64,000 nt of DNA from Halorubrum salipaludis (GCF_002286985.1 NZ_NSKC01000002.1:1-64000), one strand, 5' to 3'; shown: positions 1 to 8,608, numbered from the stretch's first letter. The notes: generated from the letters alone by a model not told the origin. Numbers and translations: made by a program.

Positions 1-16
1 CACGCATACACGGTCG

Positions 17-101
17 GCCGATCGAGAGGTCGGAACCACCGACACAGGCGTCTCTTCCACAGATTGTGGAGAGAGTCTCGGTTCGAGTCCGAGAGTCGGC
101 G
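17..101 (+). other. tRNA-like leader of 5S rRNA
   Basis: The bases just upstream of 5S rRNA fold into a cloverleaf-like shape. GCCGAT (17-22) pairs with GTCGGC (95-100). One hairpin is GTCGG/CCGAC (29-43) and a second is TCCAC/GTGGA (56-70), extended by CTC/GAG across a bulge. A canonical T-arm follows: stem 77-81/89-93 around the loop TTCGAGT. It lacks a valid anticodon loop and D-loop, so it is not a tRNA. In Haloferax the 5S 5' end is known to be matured by tRNase Z acting on a tRNA-like structure. A cut after G101 would release 5S here. The fold is seen by eye; the processing role is inferred. Confidence 0.6.
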
Positions 102-102
102 T

Positions 103-223
103 AAAGGCGGCCAGAGCGGTGGGGGAACACCCGTACCCATTCCGAACACGGAAGTTAAGCCCACCAGCGTACCGGGAAGTACTGGAGTGAGCGATCCTCT
201 GGGAACCGCGGTTCGCCGCCTGC
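103..223 (+). rRNA. rrf: 5S ribosomal RNA
   Basis: The sequence matches haloarchaeal 5S rRNA. GGCGGC near 106-111 pairs with GCCGCC at 215-220 to close helix I. The conserved blocks CCCGTACCCAT, GAACACGGAAG and AAGCCCACCAGCG lie in the expected order, and the length of about 121 nt is normal. The exact ends are set from the closing helix and could shift by 1-2 nt. 23S rRNA would lie to the left of the window. No tRNA-Cys follows, although one is common in this position in other haloarchaea. Confidence 0.95.
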
Positions 224-252
224 CCATTCATACGGGAGAATACTCCCACTCA

Positions 253-281
253 CAGCCCACGGACACCGTGTCCGTGGGCTG
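253..281 (+). terminator. rRNA operon terminator hairpin
   Basis: A perfect 14-bp inverted repeat starts CAGCCCACGGACAC with a one-base centre, followed by ATTTGCTATT. It lies 30 nt after 5S rRNA and before the next gene. Archaeal termination mainly uses T-runs, so the hairpin may serve processing or stability instead. Confidence 0.6.
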
Positions 282-405
282 ATTTGCTATTCGGCGAGCG
301 GCAGTGCCGTCTACCGCACGCGACCGCATTTCGATCGCCGCGGCTCTCAATATTGAGACTTGTTCCCATAAGTTTATGCACGTTCTCCGTGAAGCGAAGG
401 TAATC

Positions 406-1272
406 ATGGCCGCTCCGACAGACTCCGCTCGCGAGTTTGCGGTGCGCGTGTCCGACCGCGGACGGCCGCCGGTTCGTGATCGGGACGTCGGAGAGCGGGT
501 GATCTCACTACTGTTCGGAACGGGAATCGAGGAGTGGCGACGCGGGTGGCGCCGAACCGTCGGAACGGTGCCGGACCGGGAGGCGATCGTTTCCGCGAGC
601 GATCACACCCGCGGTGCCGCGACGGCGACGCAGGTCGTCCCGGACCGGGGGCTCGCGTACACCGTGCTCGGTGCGCCGGTCGACGTCGATCGGATCCTCG
701 AGGCGGTCACGGGCCACTTGGCGGATGCTCGCGGCCTCGAGGTCACGGTGATCGTCGACGATATCGAACCTCTCTTGGCCGAGCACGGCCCGGAGACGGT
801 GAGCGAACTCCTCGACGGCTTGCGGCTCCGACTCGACGACTGTCGGAGCACCGTCGTGATCGGCTGTTCGTTCACGGAGCGGACGGCGCCGTCGGCCGCG
901 TCCCTGTTCGATCCGGCCGACGACGTCGAACGGATGGACCACGCCCTCGCACCCGCTCTCGACGAACTCCGACGGAACGATCCGACGACGTTCGGGTACG
1001 TTCGGCGGCACTGGGCGGAAGCGCGGGCCGGTATCGAACGGTGCGATCGGAACTACCCGCAGGCGAAGCAGGTTCACGCGGCGCTTTCCGAGCCGGAGAC
1101 GACGCCGCGGACGCTCGGAACGGCGCTGTCGGGACTGGTCACGCTCGGCGTCGTCGACACGTGGAGCGAGACCGTCGGCCCGACGCGGTACGATCTCACC
1201 GCGTACAGGCCGACGCGCATGTGGGCGGTCGGGGCGACCCTCGCGGCCGCCGACGGGTCGTTCGACGACTGA
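406..1272 (+). CDS. Uncharacterised haloarchaeal protein (DUF7504-like)
   Basis: This gene encodes 288 aa. Start ATG 406 is chosen over an upstream in-frame ATG at 304 because a TATA-like run (TAAGTTTATG, 369-378) sits about 30 nt before it and the family N-terminus begins around here. The middle has a RecA-like strand pattern ending in VTVIVDDIEPLL, but no clear Walker A. The C-terminal third resembles a winged helix ending in a short beta hairpin (GPTRYDLTAY). This matches haloarchaeal orphan-ATPase-like DUF7504 proteins from memory. The function is unknown; the gene stands alone after the rRNA operon. Confidence 0.75.
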   Translation: MAAPTDSAREFAVRVSDRGRPPVRDRDVGERVISLLFGTGIEEWRRGWRRTVGTVPDREAIVSASDHTRGAATATQVVPDRGLAYTVLGAPVDVDRILEAVTGHLADARGLEVTVIVDDIEPLLAEHGPETVSELLDGLRLRLDDCRSTVVIGCSFTERTAPSAASLFDPADDVERMDHALAPALDELRRNDPTTFGYVRRHWAEARAGIERCDRNYPQAKQVHAALSEPETTPRTLGTALSGLVTLGVVDTWSETVGPTRYDLTAYRPTRMWAVGATLAAADGSFDD

Positions 1273-1287
1273 GGCCGCGGTCAGTCG

Positions 1288-1584
1288 TCACCTCTCGGCG
1301 TCGCTCTGGTCGCCTCCGGGAATTTCCAGGTCGTGTGAGACCACGGTACCGTCGGGTTCGAGGGTCACCGTACCGAGCGTCGCCGTCTCACCCGTTCGGA
1401 AGCGATCGGCGACGGACTCAAGCACGGACTGTCGATCGAGCTGCTCCCAGACCGCGTCGGCGACGAGCGACTGGAACTCCTCCGGATCGGTCCACCCGGA
1501 GTCGACGTCGGAGGGGACCCCGACGACGACTCGGAACTCCGCTTCGGTGAGGTGGATCCCGACCCCGAACGTGTCTGCGCACAT
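1288..1584 (-). CDS. Small haloarchaeal hypothetical protein
   Basis: This gene encodes 98 aa, is acidic, and has no signal peptide, membrane segment or metal motif. On the minus strand, ATTTAAAAAG (about 1602-1613) lies 24 nt upstream of the ATG, fitting a leaderless transcript. It converges with the preceding gene (15 bp gap) and is divergent from the EamA gene. I do not recognise the family. The body shows alternating beta/alpha patterns and a long helix near residues 35-60. Confidence 0.7.
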   Translation of the reverse strand: MCADTFGVGIHLTEAEFRVVVGVPSDVDSGWTDPEEFQSLVADAVWEQLDRQSVLESVADRFRTGETATLGTVTLEPDGTVVSHDLEIPGGDQSDAER

Positions 1585-1699
1585 GCGTCGCCGTTCGGCC
1601 CCGCTTTTTAAATCCCCGTCGGACGCGTCGCGCTCGGCGTCCCTCGGGGGCGTCCCGAAACCGGTAACCGGGTGCGATGGGAACCCGAGAGTCGAACGG

Positions 1700-2587
1700 A
1701 TGTCGACGGATCCCCGCGTCTCGCCGATGCTCGGGCTCGCGGTCGCGGTGGCCGCCGTGAGCGGTGGGGCGGTCCTCGTCCGTCTCAGCGACGCCCCGAG
1801 TTCGGTCGCCGCGTTCTATCGGGTGCTGTTCACGACGGTGCCGCTGGTCCCGGTCGCGCTCTGGCGATATCGGGCGCAGCTCGCCGAGGTCACCCGCAGC
1901 GATCTCGGGTTCGCGACACTCTCTGGGATCGCGCTCGCGTTGCACTTCGCCGCGTGGTTCGAGAGCCTCGCGTGGACGAGCGTCGCCGCGAGCGTCACGC
2001 TCGTCCAGGCGCAACCGGTGTTCGTCGCCCTCGGGGCGTGGCTTCTGCTGCGCGAGCGCGTGACCTCGCGGATGGTCGCGGGTATCGTCGTCGCCGTCGC
2101 CGGAATGGCGGCGATGTCGCTCGGTGACTTCCTCGGCGGCGTGCTCGTCGGACCCCGGCCGATCTACGGGAACGGGCTGGCCCTGTTCGGGGCCGTCATG
2201 GCGGCCGGATACGTGCTCGCCGGTCGGTCGCTCCGCCAGCGGGTCGCGCTCGTCCCCTACGTGGTGATCGTGTACGGAGTCTGTTCGGTCACGCTCCTCG
2301 CGATCGTCCTCGCCGAAGGGCACGGGCTGACCGGGTACCCGCCGAGGGAGTGGGCGATCTTCGCCGGGCTCGCGATCGGGCCCGGACTGCTGGGCCACAC
2401 CGTGATCAACTGGGCGCTCGAGCACCTCGAATCGAGCGTCGTCTCCGTGTCGCTGCTCGGGGAGCCGGTCGGGGCGACGGTCCTCGCGTTCGCGTTCCTC
2501 TCGGAGGCGCCGACGGCGTTCACGATCGCAGGCGGTGCCGTCGTGCTCGCCGGAATCGTGCTCACCGCCACCGAGAGCGGGACGTGA
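1700..2587 (+). CDS. EamA/DMT-family transporter
   Basis: This 295-aa integral membrane protein has about ten hydrophobic segments arranged as two EamA repeats. The first runs from AVAVAAVSGGAVLVRLS and includes the AFYRVLFTT signature. The second carries the matching ALEHLESSVVSVSLLGEPV signature late in the protein. Such drug/metabolite transporters export or exchange amino acids or metabolites across the cytoplasmic membrane. Start ATG 1700 follows low-complexity Arg-rich frame extension and gives a normal short N-terminus. The substrate cannot be read from sequence. A histidine kinase follows after about 94 bp. Confidence 0.9.
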   Translation: MSTDPRVSPMLGLAVAVAAVSGGAVLVRLSDAPSSVAAFYRVLFTTVPLVPVALWRYRAQLAEVTRSDLGFATLSGIALALHFAAWFESLAWTSVAASVTLVQAQPVFVALGAWLLLRERVTSRMVAGIVVAVAGMAAMSLGDFLGGVLVGPRPIYGNGLALFGAVMAAGYVLAGRSLRQRVALVPYVVIVYGVCSVTLLAIVLAEGHGLTGYPPREWAIFAGLAIGPGLLGHTVINWALEHLESSVVSVSLLGEPVGATVLAFAFLSEAPTAFTIAGGAVVLAGIVLTATESGT

Positions 2588-2681
2588 CCGTCGGGCCGGC
2601 GTTTCCCGAACTGCGGTACGACGTTCTCGAAGCCGATATTTGCGGGTTAACCTTCAAATGCGGTTGGTCCGATCCCTCCGT

Positions 2682-4274
2682 ATGCACCGGCGGTCCGTCG
2701 TGATGTACGTCGGAGGAGACGATCCGGACGTGCGGACGCGCGTGTCGGACGCGGTGGAGGCCGCGTGGGGCGGTGCGCGGGCTCCGGAGTACCGAGCGAC
2801 GGCTCCCGACGCGCTGCTGGAGGCGGCGGAAGACGCCGATCTGCAGCCGCTGGCGGACGCCTGCGGGATCGTCACGACGACCGAGGCTGTCGGAGAGCCG
2901 TCGGTCGCCGAGCGGCTCGCACAGACGCCGGACACCGTTCCCGTCATCGTCGTTCTCGAGGGCGAGACCGCCGAGGAGTTCCGGCTCGCGCTTCGGGCGG
3001 GCGCCGCCGACGTGGTTTCCGGCCCGGCGCCCGCACGATCCGAGTCGGATCCGGCGGCCGACCCCCTCGTCGAGCGACTGCGCGGTGCGGTGGAGCCGCG
3101 GCGGGTTCGGTTCGGGGCGGACGACGCGGATCGCCTCCGCGAGGTCCTGCTGGACTCCGGGTCGACGCTGATGAGCACGCGGTCCGACGAGGTCGACACG
3201 AAGATCAGCTGGACCATAGAGAGCGTCGGCGAACACGCCGAGCTCGACCGGATCGTCTGTTACCTCCGGGACGGGGAGGCGCTCGATCCCGCGTACGTCT
3301 GGTGTCCGGACGGCTGTGACACCGAGCCGCGCGCGCTCGACCAGTTCCCGGAGTCCGACCGCCTCTCGACCTTCGAGAACGTGGTCAGATCGTCGGCTCC
3401 GCCGGAGTCGGCGGAGCGGTCGACGGCCGAGCGCGACACGGCCGGAACGGGGGTCGACTCGCCGGCGACCGTTCACGTTCCGCTCGTGGCCGACTGGGAA
3501 CTCGTCGGCGTGCTGGCGTTCGAGACCGACGCGCGGCGCACGTGGACCGACGAGGAGGTCGACCTCTATCGGACGTTCGGCGACCTGATCGCGCACACCA
3601 TCGCGCGCAACGATCGGCGGCTGGAGCTCCGCCGACGGACCGAGCAGCTCGAACAGTTCAGCTCGGTCGTCTCCCACGACCTCCGGAATCCCCTCAACGT
3701 CCTGTCGGGGTACTTGGAACTGGTGGAAAGCGAGGTCTCGCCGTCGACGTACGAACCGATGGATCGGGCGGTGACCCGGATGGAGACGCTCATCGACAAC
3801 CTCCTGATGTTGGCGAAGCGCGGGGAGACGATCGGCGAGACCGAGTCGATCTCGGTGACGGGGATCGCCGAGGAGGCCTGGCAGACGGTCCGTGCCCCCG
3901 ACGCGACGCTGACGATCGCCGACGAGATCGGGCAGGTGCGCGCGGATCCGAACCGGCTCAGACAGGTGTTCGAGAACCTCTTCCGGAACGCCGTCGACCA
4001 CGGCGGTCCGAGCGTCGCGATCGAGATCGGTCCCCGAACCGACGGCGCCGGCGGCGCGGGGATGTACGTCGCCGACGACGGGCCGGGCGTCCCCGCCGAC
4101 GTGAGCGACTCCCTTTTCGACTCCGGATTCTCGACCGCGGACAGCTCGGGTATCGGGCTCGCCATCGTCGACCGGATCGTCGACGCTCACGGGTGGGATG
4201 TCGACGTCCACAACGACGACGGCGCAGTGTTCGAGCTCTCCTTCGACGCGGGAACGCCGGTGACCCCGGCCTGA
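2682..4274 (+). CDS. GAF-domain sensor histidine kinase
   Basis: This 530-aa soluble kinase has no membrane segment. Residues about 5-150 look like a degenerate receiver-type domain, followed by a GAF-like domain (about 160-310). The HisKA H-box has phosphoacceptor H332 (VVSHDLRNP). HATPase_c has an N-box near 430 (NLFRNAVDHG), a G1 box near 464 (VADDGPGVP) and a G2 box near 489 (GIGLAIV). It should sense a cytoplasmic cue through GAF and phosphorylate a separate receiver not encoded here. The start ATG 2682 is chosen because translation further upstream is Arg-rich junk; ATG 2703 is an alternative. A SRPBCC gene converges downstream. Confidence 0.88.
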   Translation: MHRRSVVMYVGGDDPDVRTRVSDAVEAAWGGARAPEYRATAPDALLEAAEDADLQPLADACGIVTTTEAVGEPSVAERLAQTPDTVPVIVVLEGETAEEFRLALRAGAADVVSGPAPARSESDPAADPLVERLRGAVEPRRVRFGADDADRLREVLLDSGSTLMSTRSDEVDTKISWTIESVGEHAELDRIVCYLRDGEALDPAYVWCPDGCDTEPRALDQFPESDRLSTFENVVRSSAPPESAERSTAERDTAGTGVDSPATVHVPLVADWELVGVLAFETDARRTWTDEEVDLYRTFGDLIAHTIARNDRRLELRRRTEQLEQFSSVVSHDLRNPLNVLSGYLELVESEVSPSTYEPMDRAVTRMETLIDNLLMLAKRGETIGETESISVTGIAEEAWQTVRAPDATLTIADEIGQVRADPNRLRQVFENLFRNAVDHGGPSVAIEIGPRTDGAGGAGMYVADDGPGVPADVSDSLFDSGFSTADSSGIGLAIVDRIVDAHGWDVDVHNDDGAVFELSFDAGTPVTPA

Positions 4275-4313
4275 GCGTTCGGACCTCTCTCGGCCGGGAT
4301 CGAAAGCCGGGAG

Positions 4314-4811
4314 CTACGGCTCGAACCGCGCGACCGTCCGCCGGTGGCGGTCGCGGAACATCCCTTCGAACCCGACCTTCGCGAACGGCCCCGCCGCGTC
4401 CCCGAGGGGGCCGAACGGCAGCCGGTACGAGACGGTGTCCACGAGCAGGGTCTCGTCTCCGTCGGCGTAGAACGCGTGCGTGTGTTCCCATTTCCGGAAC
4501 GGACCGCCGGACATCTCGTCGACGAAGTGGGCGCGGTCGCCGGGATCCTCCCCGTCGCCGGGCTCGCGCTCAGTGATCCGCGAGGTCCACCGCTGTCGCG
4601 GACCGACGCCGAAGGGCCGTATCGACATCCCTATCTCCGATCCCTCGACGAGCACGTCCGGATCCGGCGCTCCGTCCGGCCCGGTGACGCCGGTGATTCG
4701 GAGATGCATCCACTCGGGCGTGAGTTCGCGGAGCCCGTCGATCGTGGAGTGAAACGCCCACACCTCGTCGATGGGAGCCGGCACGCGGGTCGTCCGTCGG
4801 TACGTCGGCAT
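4314..4811 (-). CDS. SRPBCC/START-like family protein
   Basis: This 165-aa protein begins MPTYRRTTRVPAPIDEVWAF, the typical opening strand plus helix of polyketide-cyclase/START-like SRPBCC folds. It ends with the long C-terminal helix FAKVGFEGMFRDRHRRTVAR. Conserved features include the WEHTHAF strand and VDTVSYRLPFGPLG. Family members bind hydrophobic ligands in a central cavity; no specific ligand can be assigned. It is transcribed away from the adjacent glycosylase, with a divergent gap of 117 bp. Translation upstream of 4811 in the same frame is low-complexity and is not taken as coding. Confidence 0.85.
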   Translation of the reverse strand: MPTYRRTTRVPAPIDEVWAFHSTIDGLRELTPEWMHLRITGVTGPDGAPDPDVLVEGSEIGMSIRPFGVGPRQRWTSRITEREPGDGEDPGDRAHFVDEMSGGPFRKWEHTHAFYADGDETLLVDTVSYRLPFGPLGDAAGPFAKVGFEGMFRDRHRRTVARFEP

Positions 4812-4928
4812 ACGACCGTTACGGGACGAACGGGCAAAAACCCGTCTTCGGCGGCGGTTCGCGGGGTCGGTCCGTTCGCAACTGACCGACCGAAACCCGC
4901 ATACGGCCGCGGCGCCATCCGATCGGTA

Positions 4929-5855
4929 ATGGAGCGAGGCGCGATCGACGTCGCCGATCTGGCCGGCCCGTTCGATCTCCAAGCGACGGTCGAGAGCGGA
5001 CAGAGCTACCTCTGGAACCGCGCCGACGGCGGGACCTACGAGGACCTCCACGCGCACGGCGGCGACGCGTGGTACGAGACGGTCGTCGACCCGATACCCG
5101 GCGTCGTCGACGAGCGGGTCCCCGTTCGGGTGCGACAGGAGGGCGGGGTCCGCGACGGAACCCTTCACTGGGAGTCGTCGACCGACGCGGTCCCGCTCTT
5201 GGAACACCTGTTCCGGCTCGACGACGACCTCGACGCCATTCTCGACGCGACTCCCGATCTCCCGCTCCTCGAACGCGCGTACGACGCCTACGAGGGGATG
5301 CGGCTCACGCGCGACCCCGTCTTCCCGTGTCTGATCTCCTTCATCTGCTCGGCGCAGATGCGCGTCGCGCGGATCCACGGGATGCAGCGTCGCCTCCGCG
5401 AGACGTACGGCGATATCGTCGAACTCGACGGGGAGGCGTATCACGCGTTCCCGACGCCGGACCAGCTCGCGGCGCGGACCGAGCAGGAGCTCCGCGACCT
5501 CTCTCTGGGCTACCGCGCCCCCTACGTCCAGCGGACCGCGGAGATGGTCGCGACCGGCGAGGCGCACCCCCGGGAGGCGTCAGACCTTCCCTACGAGGAG
5601 GCGCGTGAGTCGATGACGCGCTTCGTCGGCGTCGGCGACAAGGTCGCTGACTGCGTCCTGCTGTTCTCGCTCGGCTTCCTCGAGGCGGTCCCGCTCGACA
5701 CCTGGATCCGGACGACGATCGAGGAGTACTACCCGGACTGCGAGCGCGGGAACTACGCCGACACGTCGCGCGCGATCCGGGAGCGGTTCGGCGGGGAGTT
5801 CGCGGGCTACGCGCAGACGTACGTCTTCTATCACCTCCGCGCGGGCGGCGAGTAG
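4929..5855 (+). CDS. ogg: 8-oxoguanine DNA glycosylase/AP lyase (OGG1-type)
   Basis: This 308-aa HhH-GPD base-excision repair enzyme removes oxidised guanine. The N-terminal beta domain carries the SGQSYLWNR motif (about residues 23-31), equivalent to the OGG1 FRW region. The helix-hairpin-helix reads FVGVGDKVADC, placing the Schiff-base lysine at K238, and the catalytic aspartate is D257 in AVPLDTWIRT. The C-terminal helix YAQTYVFYHLR also matches the family. ATG 4929 gives the family N-terminus. It is single-gene and divergent from the SRPBCC gene. High UV and oxidative exposure in brines fits the photolyase also found in this window. Confidence 0.93.
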   Translation: MERGAIDVADLAGPFDLQATVESGQSYLWNRADGGTYEDLHAHGGDAWYETVVDPIPGVVDERVPVRVRQEGGVRDGTLHWESSTDAVPLLEHLFRLDDDLDAILDATPDLPLLERAYDAYEGMRLTRDPVFPCLISFICSAQMRVARIHGMQRRLRETYGDIVELDGEAYHAFPTPDQLAARTEQELRDLSLGYRAPYVQRTAEMVATGEAHPREASDLPYEEARESMTRFVGVGDKVADCVLLFSLGFLEAVPLDTWIRTTIEEYYPDCERGNYADTSRAIRERFGGEFAGYAQTYVFYHLRAGGE

Positions 5856-5992
5856 CCCGATTCGATTCGACGCGGCTCCACGTGGCTCGACGCGACCCAA
5901 CCCGGCGCGACGCGGACCGCTCCGGCGTCGTTTCGCCTCGGAGACCTGTCGGCCGAACTTTCATGCCGGTTCGCGTGGTACTGCCCCCCGTG

Positions 5993-6442
5993 ATGGACTG
6001 CCGAGTCGTCGTCGAGGCCGCCGTTCCGGTGTACGACGTGGAGACCGCCGACGAAGCGGTCCGGATCGCCATCTCCAAGACGGGCGAGATGCTGAACCCG
6101 GACCTCAACTACGTCGAGATCGAGACGGGACGCCGCACGTCGCCCGGCGGCGAGGAGCTCCCGCCTGCCTTCGTCGCCGCCGACGAGGCCCTCGTCGCGC
6201 TCCGGCTCCGGATGGACGTGTTCAACGTCGACCGCGAGAAACACGCGAGCCGCGTCGCCCGCAAGGAGATCGGTCAGCGGCTCCGAAACATTCCGCTGAA
6301 GGTGCTCAGCGTCGAGGAGATCGAGGACGACTCCGAGGCGGAGCCGTCGCCCGACGGGTCGGCGGACGGGGATCAGGCCTCCGGAGACGCGATCGACTCC
6401 GCCGACGGGGGAGACGACGACGCGACCGGAGTCCGGGACTAA
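5993..6442 (+). CDS. UPF0212 (DUF555) family protein
   Basis: This 149-aa protein matches the archaeal UPF0212 core: an EAAVPVYDV opening strand, ADEAVRIAISKTGEMLNPDL helix, LNYVEIE strand, then AFVAADEALVALRL and VFNVDREKHASRVARKEIG. The usual Cys pair (CPACG) of many members is replaced by TSPGGEELP, so no zinc site is present. About 45 acidic, low-complexity C-terminal residues are haloarchaeal padding. An alternative start at 5963 adds ten residues. I prefer 5993 because AACTTTCATG lies about 35 nt upstream and the family begins near there. The function is unknown. Confidence 0.88.
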   Translation: MDCRVVVEAAVPVYDVETADEAVRIAISKTGEMLNPDLNYVEIETGRRTSPGGEELPPAFVAADEALVALRLRMDVFNVDREKHASRVARKEIGQRLRNIPLKVLSVEEIEDDSEAEPSPDGSADGDQASGDAIDSADGGDDDATGVRD

Positions 6443-6560
6443 CGCTCGGACTGACGGTTCTCGCTCGGGACGAAACGCACCGCGATGGGGACTCAGCAGT
6501 CCGTTTTGGCCGGCGTTGTCACTGAGAACGTAACGATCGGTCGCAGGTAGCGACGAAGAT

Positions 6561-6794
6561 TCAGTCCGCGGTCGGGGCCAGCGGCTCCGATTCAGACTCT
6601 TCCATCGGCTCGGTGATTCCCTCGGTCAGCTTAAAAACGGCGGCTTTGTGGTCGGTCTTCGACTTGTGAATCGATGTCGGTTTGACGCCGAGTTCCTCGT
6701 AGGCGTCGAGGTCGATATCTTCGTCCCAGAACTCGCACTGCTTTCGTACTTCCGCGAGGAGGCCGTGAAGGTGGATGAGTTCCTGCTTCTTCAT
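6561..6794 (-). CDS. UPF0058 family protein
   Basis: This 77-aa protein opens with MKKQELIHLHGLLAEVRKQC, the diagnostic N-terminus of archaeal UPF0058 proteins. It has two predicted helices and an acidic tail. It may be a small nucleic-acid or complex-associated protein, but no function is established. The minus-strand promoter AATAATATAAAC (about 6819-6832) lies near 30 nt upstream, so translation is probably leaderless. The 270 bp upstream, to the next gene, shows only this promoter and nothing else I can identify. Confidence 0.9.
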   Translation of the reverse strand: MKKQELIHLHGLLAEVRKQCEFWDEDIDLDAYEELGVKPTSIHKSKTDHKAAVFKLTEGITEPMEESESEPLAPTAD

Positions 6795-7065
6795 GAGTAC
6801 CAGTCCTTTGCTACCGGAGGTTTATATTATTATCCTGAGTCACGTTACCATGGGTAGCTCCGATTTCCGCGTTTCGGGGGTAGAGAGGCGGCTTTTCGCG
6901 TTATCGATCGGGAAGATTCTGCGGCCCGGCCGCTGCTGATCGACCGCCGGACGTCGTGGTTTCCGTCGGTCGATGCGCGATATGCTCGTCTGTCGATGTG
7001 TCCCGGACCGCGCTGCGGTCGCGCGCGCTCGACGGACCGACGTGGATCGTCTGAGCCGCCGTGCG

Positions 7066-7245
7066 TCACTGGAACTGCTTGACCGCTTCGAGATCGCGTT
7101 CGGTCCGCATGAACTCCGTCAGTCGGCGCGTCGCGTGACAGTCGGGACAGCTGAAGTTCGAACGAAGCCGCTGAAGGTCAGCGGGGTTGTCCTGCCACTC
7201 CTTGTTACACTCCGGACAGACGAGTCTGACGAACGCGTCTACCAT
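7066..7245 (-). CDS. Small zinc-ribbon protein
   Basis: This 59-aa protein has two Cys pairs, CPECNKEW near residues 10-13 and CPDCHATR near 33-36, forming one zinc ribbon, plus a basic C-terminal helix. Start 7245 (MVDAFVRLVCPEC) is chosen because TTTTTAACCC at about 7269-7280 sits 26 nt upstream as a TATA box; an upstream ATG at 7260 would place the promoter inside the gene. Such single zinc ribbons are abundant in haloarchaea, and several are regulatory or RNA-binding. The specific role of this one is unknown. Confidence 0.82.
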   Translation of the reverse strand: MVDAFVRLVCPECNKEWQDNPADLQRLRSNFSCPDCHATRRLTEFMRTERDLEAVKQFQ

Positions 7246-7378
7246 GTGAGTGACGTACACGGGGCCGGGTTAAAAACGTACGTGGCGGCTGCGCCGCGCG
7301 ACGACGTGGCCGAAGCCGGCGTCGATCGAGAGGGGTCGCGACCGAGACGACCCAGACGAACACGGGGACGGAGACGAC

Positions 7379-8389
7379 TCAGGCGGTCAGCCCCTCGCTG
7401 GCGTCGAGGAGCTCCTTGTACCGGTTCCGGATGGTGACCTCCGAGATGTCGGCCACCGCCGACACCTCGCTCTGGGTCACCTTCTCGTTCGAGAGGAGCG
7501 CGGCCGCGTACACCGCCGAGGCGGCGAGGCCGACCGGCGACTTTCCGCTCGTGATCCCGGACCGCTTGGCGCTGTCGAGCAGCTCGCGGGCGGCTCGCTG
7601 CGTCTCCTCCGAGAGATCGAGCCGCGAGACGAACCGCGGGACGTAGCTCTCGGGGTCGGCGGGCTGGATCTCCAGTTTCAGCTCGCGGATGACGTACCGG
7701 TACGTCCGGGTGAGCTCCATCTTGTCGACCCGCGAGACGGCGGTGAACTCGTCGAGGCTCCGGGGGTTCCCGGCCTGCCGGGCGGCGGCGTACAGCGCCG
7801 CGGTCGCGACGCCCTCGATGGAGCGTCCCGGCAGGAGGTTCTCGCTCAGCGCGCGGCGGTAGATGACGGATGCGGTCTCGCGGACGTTGTCCGGGAGGCC
7901 GAGCGCCGAGGCCATGCGGTCGATCTCGCCGAGCGCCTGCTTGAGGTTCCGGTCCTTCGAGTCGCGGGTGCGGAACCGCTCGTTCCAGGTGCGGAGCCGC
8001 TGCATCCGCTGGCGCTGGCTGCTGGAGAGGGACTTGCCGTAGGCGTCCTTGTCCTGCCAGCCGATGTTGGTCGAGAGCCCCTTGTCGTGCATCATGTTCG
8101 TCGTCGGGGCGCCCACGCGCGACTTGCTGTCGCGCTCGCTGGAGTCGAACGCGCGCCACTCCGGCCCGCGGTCCACCGAGTCCTGTTCGACGACGAGCCC
8201 GCAGTCGGTACAGACCGTCTCGCCGTGTTCCGTGTCGGTCACGAGGTTCCCGTCGCACTCCGGACAGGTCGTGGTCCGCTCGCTCGCGGACTCCGTCTCG
8301 TCCGTCGTCGATTCGGCCGACTCCGTGGTTCGGTCTCGCTCGATCTCGCTGTCGTAGCCGCGTATGTGTGTCTCAGTCATGGTGTTCAT
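7379..8389 (-). CDS. tfb: Transcription initiation factor TFB
   Basis: This 336-aa archaeal TFIIB homolog has a zinc ribbon with C42, C45, C60 and C63, then the B-reader/B-linker ([26 protein letters not shown]). Two cyclin folds follow, the second ending in a helix-turn-helix (VTIRNRYKELL) that contacts the BRE. It recruits RNA polymerase to TBP-bound promoters. The 40-residue acidic, Ser/Thr-rich N-terminus is longer than in the second TFB of this window. ATG 8380 is an alternative start. Unlike most genes here it has a predicted 5' UTR of about 60 nt, so it may be under translational or leader control. Confidence 0.95.
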   Translation of the reverse strand: MNTMTETHIRGYDSEIERDRTTESAESTTDETESASERTTTCPECDGNLVTDTEHGETVCTDCGLVVEQDSVDRGPEWRAFDSSERDSKSRVGAPTTNMMHDKGLSTNIGWQDKDAYGKSLSSSQRQRMQRLRTWNERFRTRDSKDRNLKQALGEIDRMASALGLPDNVRETASVIYRRALSENLLPGRSIEGVATAALYAAARQAGNPRSLDEFTAVSRVDKMELTRTYRYVIRELKLEIQPADPESYVPRFVSRLDLSEETQRAARELLDSAKRSGITSGKSPVGLAASAVYAAALLSNEKVTQSEVSAVADISEVTIRNRYKELLDASEGLTA

Positions 8390-8467
8390 GGTGTCTTACC
8401 GATCGAACCTCGACAGAAATACTGGAGCCGGGTTCGCCGATTCGCTAACTCATAGTAAGCACCGAGA

Positions 8468-8483
8468 GTATATAAATCTTTGC
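8468..8483 (-). promoter_or_regulatory. TFB promoter (BRE/TATA)
   Basis: Read on the minus strand this is CAAAGATTTATATAC, a strong BRE plus TATA box. It lies about 85 nt before the TFB start codon, giving transcription from about 8449 and a leader near 60 nt. Confidence 0.7.
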
Positions 8484-8597
8484 CCTCTTTCACAAGCAAT
8501 GATATCTGAAAAACCTCCTACCGGTCGTATGTGAGGGTATAACGGGATCGGCGCCGTTTCGCTGCAGCGTCGGATCGCGGGCCGAAGCGATCAGAAG

Positions 8598-8608
8598 TAT
8601 ATAAAACA
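8598..8608. promoter_or_regulatory. Second TATA box, target unassigned
   Basis: GTATATAAAAC reads as a good TATA box on either strand, 209 nt upstream of the TFB start. On the minus strand it would give TFB a second, longer transcript; on the plus strand there is no gene to drive. The rest of the 319-bp gap shows nothing recognisable. Confidence 0.4.

Noticed and set aside
17-101. A complete tRNA gene upstream of 5S
   Set aside because: The T-arm is canonical, but no 7-nt anticodon loop with T at position 33 and no D-loop GG can be formed. It is described instead as a tRNA-like processing signal.
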